NCBI RefSeq assembly: GCF_048771995.1
Contig: NC_133032.1
Location: 17,111,001 to 17,175,000 of the forward strand
Direction: 5' to 3'
DNA: 64,000 bases
DNA from: Taeniopygia guttata
Lineage: Eukaryota > Chordata > Aves > Passeriformes > Estrildidae
The position numbers were made by a program, and so were the translations under genes. Of the stretch, positions 10,833-19,800 are shown piece after piece (the first letter of the stretch is position 1; every line of letters starts with the position of its first letter). The notes below the pieces were generated by a model that was not told where the DNA came from, did no database searches, and saw nothing but the letters and a program-made list of their open reading frames with translations.

Positions 10833-13800
10833 CTAAAAGAGAAAGAAGTTTTTTTGGTGTTACTCCTCCTGGAATACTTCTTCTTTTGAAGGGGGAGTTT
10901 ACATTCAAGCAAATAATTCAGTAACTGGTGAAGATCTACTAATTTTTATGCCTGGCCATGAAAAAAAAAAAAATCTTTGTAGAGTTTCTGGTTAGTTTAT
11001 TAAAGAACATCAGAACTTCGAACACTGTAAAATAACATTTTAAACTAATGCTGGAATCCCTAATACCTGGAAAGCACATGTATTTTGGTCCATTTTCCCC
11101 TTCCTAAAACAGACTTATAGTTCTTGCTAGCCTTACTGATTCATGTGAACACACAAATTCTCATTGCTACTTGCAATACATGCGAATCTCAAGGAAGTGG
11201 CAAGCTCTAAACACAGAAAATTTCAAAGCTCTTAATGTTTTCCCTATATGAAAATTTTCATAGCAAACTCATAAAAGGAAACACAAAAAACCCCCACATA
11301 TGTTACTCTGCCTTCCTTTGTGGACAAATACAAATGGGATGAAAGCTACCAGGGCAAAGTAAACAGTCAGAGACTAACAGGAATCTCTGCTTCAAACAAA
11401 AACTTCATCATCTGGAAACAGGAGAGAAACATCTGCATATACAGATGATTATAGGATAACTATGAGCCACCAATGTCACTGGTTGTGAAAGAAGTAGTTG
11501 ATCAGGCAAAATACCATAAAAAAGACAGGAAACATCCATGCTGCTGTAGAAGACATGTTTGAAACTTGAGCTGGAACAGCATGGAACAGTGATTGAAAAA
11601 GACAAAAACAAATAGAAGCAGCTCTGATGATCAGAGAACACGGCTTGGAAGCAGAGCGTAATATGTCCGGATTTAATCAGCCCAGCAAAACAAAAACTGA
11701 GAGTAGGATACAACTGTTGCCTTAAAAAACATCCAGAGTTTAACACACAAGAAGAGAGGAAAACTAAACTCAAGGATGATGCTGGCACAAAAATAAATGA
11801 GTTGTGCATTAATTTAGATGGGAAATGAGGTGAAAGTCCTGAGGGATTTTGTGGTTCCAGCGGCCTAGAGCAGAAGGGCTGACTATAATGGCAGAGTTGG
11901 TCACTTATAGTACATGTTTCAACTCAAAACCCAAACAATTCCCCACTTAAAAAGTTCTAGAGGGCTTATACCTATGAATTTGTATTTAGATTTCCCTGTG
12001 TGGTGAGGAAGGATGACCAGACTGTTAGCCTGAGAAGTCTGGAAACCTCAGCATCAAGACTCTTCCCCATGCACATTGGTTTTAGGACAATACACTGAAA
12101 TTCCAACTTACCTCTACTATCATTTCTTGCTAGTTTACTGGGATAACTTCTGTTCATGGGTACATATGGTTCTGGAGGCGGCAAATCAGATATTGGATGA
12201 AAAGAAAATCTGCTTTCCCATTCATCTGAAAAATATCCCATGCAATTTTACTCATTAGTTTTCTGACATAGCTTATCAAGTCAATTGACATTGACATCCT
12301 GTTTAATGCGTGTTTTAAATTGCAAAATGCTTACACAGCTGCATACTGAAGCAGCATTCTCTTAGGAAGTCAGCGAAGATGATGCTTTAGGTTAATTTGG
12401 GACTGAAAATTTCTATCAACTTTAACTGATCATTTTGCCAATTTTATGCAAAACTACAGATAGGGAAAACAGCCATAATTCCACGAAAATAACTCTTACT
12501 CTCCCTTCCATGTATAACAGATCTGCTTCTTTAACACACACACACACACACATATATATATATGTGCTACCAGAACTGCCCTGTTTCTCCTACTTCGGAA
12601 CAGTATTTTGTTCCTGTTATAGAATTCCATATTCAAGTGTCATTGATATACCAAGCTCAGAAGCATCATTAAAAGCACACTCCTATAAGCACTATTTTTT
12701 CTCTCTTAGTATTTATACTGGAAGAAGAAAAAATAACCATTATGCTAAAATTTATTACAGAGAATCCTTTATATAACTAGTGTAAAAAATGGAAAAATAT
12801 ATCACTTGAAGCTATATCTCTTTAGACCACAGGGGCCCTTTTTCTGTACTTACGGAGTCTATAGAATTCTAAATAAAGCAAGCATACCTGTTTCTTCATT
12901 GAAATAATAGGAAGTGTTCCAAGAGCTCTGCTCTGCACCTGATTTTGAAAGCTTAAGAAGAAAGTGTGGGCTAATTTAAACTTTGTCATTTTTTCACTTT
13001 CTTGCTTCAGGACTTTGCAACCATAGCTTTCTGAGATAGTGCTGTATTTTACTGCATAATGTAATGAACAGCTGAGTAAGTTCTACCTGGCATTTGTACA
13101 TGTGGTTATTTGCTGGATCCAGTTTTTGTATGTTTACTTCCAATGGTTGCAATCAGAAACAAGTGTGTAAAGAAGCTGCATGTTCTGAACCCTACAAATC
13201 ACATGCACACGAAGAAATATGCCTGTGATCCTTCTGCCTTATCTGATGTGTGAAGATGTTTCAAAAGCATGAGTTATAGTTTCATTTTCTGTTTGCTTTT
13301 TTCTAACCTTATAAATGTCAGGAATACCAATTTTGGCCTCCTGTAATTAACGAAAGGATTTATCTCTTCCATGCAAATAGAAAACAATTAAAAAGAAAAG
13401 CATGCCGAATCTTTAAAACACAGCAATCTTGGACCTCATCTTTTTAATAAACACCAGCAGAAATAGATACTTGACATTTTCAGCAATTTTCTGACAATCT
13501 CTTCACTCATCTGCTTTTCAGCTTTCAGCTTTTGAGTCATCTAACTTGTTCCGACTTTCGAAGTGTCGGTGTAGCTGTGGTTTGAATTCATGTAAGAGTA
13601 ATCCCCTTCCTTTTTTCAGGGTACTTTTCAAAGGGTTATTTTGGAGACTGTATTGATGACTTTGCAATCCTGCTCTATGTATGACATATTTATTCCGTTC
13701 TTACTTGCTGGGGTCAATTGAGACCCAAGTGACACCTCTGTTGGTCAGAAATCAGTCTCTATCCCAAACCTTTTCAGCCACTACACCGTCCCTATGGAGG

Positions 13801-16800
13801 GCAAACAGCTGGGAGGATGGCTCACCATCACCGGGATCCTGGAAGCCGTTTCTGAGAGCCGCCGAAGGCGGCGGCGGCGGCGGCGGCGCTGCCGAGCCCG
13901 GCCGGTCCGGGGGGAGCGGGGGGCGCGCTCCGCCTCTCTGGCTGTCCAGCCCTGCCCGGGAGGGCAGCTGGGGAGTGCTGGGCAAAGCCCTCGACGTGCT
14001 GCCATTCCTGCTTATGGGAGGCGGCGGTGGGAGCGGGCCTAGAGCAAGGCAAGAAGCAAACACACAAATGCTGTTAACACCAGGGGTTACTCTGCCAGTG
14101 GAAAGCCGCTGCTGGCATCCCAAGGGCTCCCGCTAACAAAAAGGGCTATTTCAGCACCCCTGGCCCCAAGGGCTAATGGCCCTCAGCACCCACTTCCCTG
14201 CTCTCCACGGCTCTCTAGGGATTTAGTGCTGACTTGGAAAGTACGGCTCAGAGGAGCAGGACGTATCTAAACATAAACACATTGCAGTGTCCACATTCCT
14301 ATTCCCCTCAGCTACAGAAGCCTCTGTAAAGGTCCTGGTCCTTGAAGCTACTTTTAAACCACTCTAAATTAACAGTGGCCACAACAAGCAGAAGTCACAG
14401 CTGAAATTCAGGGTGCTGTGGAGGTCTGAACTGTAACACATTTCCTTTTTATGGATCATTGCAAGGCAAGAGGTAGTGTAGCAGAAGCCACCTGCTACCT
14501 TCAGAGGCTCTTTGTCCATGGGGGTGATTCGCTCTGGGTGTGTGATGGTGCACAGGGGAGCTCTGCTCAGGAGTGGCCGCGTTAGGCAGCAGCCCATCAG
14601 CTCACTCGTTTATAAACAAATGAGCTGCACGTCAGGTTTTACAGTAGCTGGAACATATCCATCTCCCTGTAAACTGGAAACAGACCTCACACGTGGACTG
14701 GCATTCCCAGCAATGGACGTGACAGGTCAAATACAAAGGCACAGCCTACATAATACAGACCCAGGGCTGTCCTGAGGGCAGAGGAAGGGTGCTTCTACAA
14801 AAAAAAAGACAGGAAAGCCGCTTCTGCCAGGGAGAGAAGCGCCCATGGCTGGGATACAAAGAAGGTGTGGAGAGTTACGCACGTTCCAAAGTCTCACTTC
14901 CTCTGTTTGGTGCAGTTGGGCAATTGACAATTATGTTAATTTTCAATAAATGCTTCCCTGTCTTGATGAAATCTATCTACAGACACGCACTTTGAAAAAG
15001 AGAGCAGTAGATATTGTGTCTCCAGAAACAAGCATTGAAACATTTCAAGAAACATGTTGTACTTCTTATTTTACAAATTACTGAAGTTTGCCTTCAGGGA
15101 ATGGTTTCAAAGAATGAGAAGCATTCAGCAACTTTGAGAATAGTTTTGCTTGCTCTCTCTAAACCTAGCTAAACTCCATTGTCTATACTGAACTGCTACA
15201 GAATAGGTGCATTCATGTTTAGAATGTATTGCTACAACTTCCTTCTACTTACTGAGCCAGAAGAAAATTAGTGCAGGTTTGCTAAAACCATCTGCCAAAG
15301 AAAAGGGTCAACTAGGAAAGCACTGGTGGAAGCCAAGGCCACCACGGAACAAACTCTTGGAAGTGACTGAATAATTGCAGACAATCTCAGCAACTTTGAT
15401 CCATCAATTTCATCAATTATAATGGAATTTTTCTGATTTATTTACTGCAGGCTGCACCAGCATTGTGCCATCCTTTGGGCTGGCAACCAGCTCCACAAAG
15501 CACAGGTATAGGGCTACTATTTTCTGTGCAACTGCTGTAGGTGTTGGAGCTCCAGACTGCTTCAAGGAGCTGGAAAGCAACATACCTGTCTGTGGGAGCT
15601 CCCATGACATTCATTTCTATTGTCTAGGACTGGGCAGGCTAGAGAGGATTTCTGAGTTTATTCCAGAGGATGAAATGAAAGGTAATTCTATGGAGTTTCC
15701 CAGCAGTATCTTCTGCACAATGCTTTTTTCCACCTGATGTTAGAGGGCTCGATTGTCCCTAAATTCTGTCATCTCCAAAGGGACAACTATCATGTATCAG
15801 AAAGCTGAGTTATGATGTGCAATTGCTAAACGTTATGAGCAACAGTAGTCACAGAGGACAAAGTACATTATGAAATTGATCAAAGGAGACAGTTCTACTT
15901 TTAGTCTAATTTGATATCTACATATGGTAAGTAACAACACTTAGTCATGCTGTAACAAGTGCTATTACATTTAACAACTGTCGGCTAGGTCTTTTATTAA
16001 AGCTATTGTATTTGCCTGCGTCTGTGTCTCTGAACACGTAGAAGGTCGGATTCCACAAACCTCCACTTGTGAGAACACGACCATTAACTCATGCTGGTTG
16101 ACTCAAAGAAGTCAGACTTTACCAGAAGCTTCTTTGCATCAAAGAATGTAATGGGGAAATCCCTTTGCAACTGTCTTCAATTACAGTGACCATAATGAAA
16201 GTTACCAAGATCTGTAAAAGTACACGTGAGCACACTGCTGATGCATTTTGACTTTCTTTAAGCCACCTTGACGCCCACAAACCCTAACTTCCAATTGCAG
16301 AATCCCTAGTGCCTAACAGGGATATCATCCTGGGATGTGTTTGTCGTGCATGCGAAGCTGGTGAGGGCATGGCCAAAGCACCCTCTCCCCGTGCCGCCCG
16401 TCCCGGCCAGAGCACCCTCTCCCCGTGCCGCCTGCCCCGCTCCGTACCCGAGCGGCCGGGCGGGTCTCTGACGGGCGGCGGCGGTCTCTCTCCGGGCGGC
16501 GGGGGCAGCGGTCCGGAGCGGCCCCCGCCGGGAGCCGGGCACGACCCCAGCGAGATGTTCCTCTGCGGCAGCCGCGGCATCTCGTCGCCGGCGGCGGGGG
16601 CGGGCGGGACCGGGGGCGGCCCCGGCCTGCCGGGGGGCAGCGGGGGCGCCGGGGCGCCGAGGGCGGGCCGGGGGGCGGCGGGCAGGGGCGGCTTGCTGTT
16701 CTGCGGCGGCGGCGGCGGCAGAGACGCCTCCCGGGCGGCGGGCGGCCGGTGCCCGGCGGGGGGCGGCGGCGGGGGCGGCGGTTTGTCCTCCGCCGGCCGG

Positions 16801-19800
16801 CCCGGGGTGGGCGGCAGCGGCGGCCGGCCCGAGAAGGGGGGCGCCGCGCCGGGGCCCGGCTGCCGGAGGGGCGCGGCCGACCCCGCGCCCCGGCTGCCCG
16901 GGAAGGGCGGCGGCGAGGGCCCCAAGCTGGGCTGGCGGCTCAGCCCCGGCACCGGCGGCGACCCCCGGTTGTGCAGGCTGGAGGTGATGGGCCGGGGCGT
17001 GCTGGGCACCGGCGGCGGCGCCGCCTCGGGCTTCGAGCCGGCGTCGGGCCTCGGCGGCGGCACGCGGCTCCTCTGCGGGTCCGGGGCGGCGGAGCGCGGC
17101 CCCGAGGGCGGCCCCGGGAAGCGCGGCGGGCCGCTCGGTGGGGAGAAGGGCTTGGCGGCGGCGGAGCGGCCTCCGGGCGGCAGGACGGGCGGCCGGCCTC
17201 CCCCGGCGTCTGCGGACACAGGAGAGGGAGCATTAGCGCCGTCGCACCGGGGCTGCGGCTCCCGAGGGTCTGCGAGCGGCTAGGGCGCAGCCCGGCACGG
17301 GGCACCCACGCCTTGAGGCTCAGCCCCTGCCCCGGCACCGTTGGGAAACCATTCCAGAGTACCAGGTGACATCCTGATATTGCTTATGAGGCACGAGTCA
17401 AGTGGCCACAAAGTAACACAAGTGATGCAGCCATCATAGAGTAAGCAATAAAACAAGGAGGGAAGAAATGGTGAAGAACAAGTACTGAACACCCTCAACC
17501 TGAGAACAAAGAAATCTTAGCTTTAAAATTACATTTAACAACAAAAGTTCAGCAAAAAGCTCTTTTTAGTCCTTTCTAGTAGCTGTGATCTAAGGATGTA
17601 GTTGTGCACATCAGGAAGAAGGCAGCTGGCCCTGCAATTCACTAGTACTATTCTGTGATGCCAGGAACTTTTGTATTAATACAAGTTCCCAAAAATAGAC
17701 TGTGACACAATAGAAAATACCAGCTCTGAGAGACTGCTTTGTACACATGCTGGAAGATTATGTTAGGCTATAAAATACGCAATATTTGTAACACTCCACA
17801 ACCCCCATAGCATAGCCCTTTTTCAGCAAGTATGAAATCCTATGTCCTTGAACTTAAAAAACTCAGTGGCCTCAGATGTCCTTCGTTTAAAGGGGCCTGA
17901 GGCTTGGGGCAGCTGTTTTGTCAGCCAGAAGCACACTCCAGACAAGCCTCCATCTGCAGTGTGCGTACCAGCCAGCTGGGATGCCTCCTGCACTCCCAAA
18001 GCAGCAAATCATGCTGTTGTGGAGTTGACACAAGTACTTTCCATTTGGAAAGTAGATCCTTTTTCCTGGTGCACAAGAAAGAATTAGCCTGGATCCTCCC
18101 TCTGTTCCCCTCTTGTCCTGCACACCCAACAGCTAAGGCAGGATGTAATCTGCTTGACTGTACTTTGCAGGTAGCCATTCAACATTACCAAGATCTTTAG
18201 CTTTCATCAATAACAAGGAGGATGGGTGGAAAGGGAGTCTGGCTTCTCCCTCATAAAACCTAATAGTAAGAATAAAACAAGGTTCAAGCTGAAAATTACA
18301 TTTCCTAAGACCCTATATTTGATGGCTTTCTCAATCCCAGCAGGTAGTTTATTGCAGTGCTATGAAGGTTTTAAGCAATATCATCTTTTCACACTGGAAA
18401 TTCAAGGTCTTTCTTACCAGCATCTCGACTTGCAGTACATCTGAGCTTTGGCATTCCTGCTTGAAAAAGGCCTCCAAGGCCAGGTGGTCCACCACCACTG
18501 AAGCCACCACCACTGCCACCACCAAAACCCCCGCCGCTGCCACTGCCACCTCCTCCAAAGCCACCACCGCCACCTCCACCAGATCCTTTGGGTTCTGTCG
18601 GGAAAAAAGATCCCCCATATTAGTGAAGCAGGACTGATCCTGCAAAGTCACCTCTTTTATTAGAGTAAAGCTTGTAGCTGGGGAAAAATGGATGAACTTT
18701 CAAAACACACAAGGTTTGGATCATCACAGCTACCATCATCACTACCACCACTGCACCGTGGAGGAGCTGGTGCAATAACCACAATAACCATAGCCTCTGT
18801 GTTTTATTATACCATCACTACTTTAGTCTGCTCTAGACTGGAAAGCAGAGCAAATTGCTGCAGAGAATTTGGAACTGAGTGTGGATAGGACCTCTGAGAA
18901 CATAATGTAGTCTTTGCTAGCACCTTAGTCGCTTCTTCCTGTTTCTTTGTACATTTGCTCCCTTATCCTTCCCCTCCACTTCTCCATAAGCAGAGACAGG
19001 GCAGTCTCATGGGAAAAAGGGAAGGAAGGAAGAAGGCAGAAGGACCCTCTTCTTGAAGGTGTCTCTGGGCATCACTGCTGGAAATGCACAGAATTCTCTC
19101 ATTACTGATGATATTGCAACATATCTACTTATTTAAACAAAGCCTAGTAACAAAGGAGATGCTATTTCTGTAGGTTCAGAAGTGCAGTGACAGGATCATT
19201 AGCTGTGAACATTTCCAGTAGGCAGGAATTATTTTATCAGCCCTCCCCCTTTTCTCTCTCATTTCTCTCTAATTTCAACATTTCTGCTGTGACAACTGAG
19301 CTGCCAAAAGTAAAATGAAAGTGTTTCCACAACTACAATAAACAGAAGAGGCTTATTCAGAGCATCACTGCAAAATCAGCAGGTGCACAGGTTGGAATAT
19401 CTGTGGAGATCAGCTCTCAGATGCTGGGCCAGGCCACATAGGCTAAGATCACTTGCTTAATTTCTTGGAATCCTGATTTCCACAAGTTTGGGTGGGTAAA
19501 AATTTCACTGACTTCAAAGTAATTAAAACCTGTGGATGAAAAGCACTTCTAAAACTTTCCCCAAGAAAAAAGGAAGAGTGTATCCATGGGGGAATGTTTC
19601 ACATTATCCTTCTCTTTCTTAAGCATGTCAGCTCAGTTCAGCTCTGACTCAGATAGGGTGTGAACCTCTGGAGAAATGCTGCTACCATGGTTTAGTCTGT
19701 CATCATGATTTGTTAATTCATGAAAATAAGATAATAGGCTGCATTAATTTTATCTGTTTACCCCCTCCTTTAATCCCCTCCAGCTCATTACTATAGCTTG

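Larger units (their letters stand above)
16370..17340. other. Intragenic CpG-dense block over exon 5
   Basis: This is roughly 1 kb of extreme G+C with very frequent CpG, with sharp edges to AT-rich introns on both sides. It coincides almost exactly with WIPF1 exon 5 and slightly overruns both splice sites. No promoter elements were recognised. It may be an orphan CpG island or a product of GC-biased evolution. Confidence 0.8.

Noticed and set aside
11408-11809. 133-codon minus-strand open frame in intron 7
   Set aside because: No recognisable domain, unconserved-looking composition, and not connected to WIPF1 exons by usable splice phases.
16309-17369. Plus-strand open frames of more than 300 codons over the G+C block
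   Set aside because: They are antisense to WIPF1 exon 5, composed of Gly/Arg runs with no domain, and explained by the scarcity of stop codons in G+C-rich DNA.
18349-18651. 100-codon Val/Ala-rich frame over exon 4
   Set aside because: Wrong frame of the glycine-rich exon; the correct frame gives KPKGSGGG...FQAGMPKLR.
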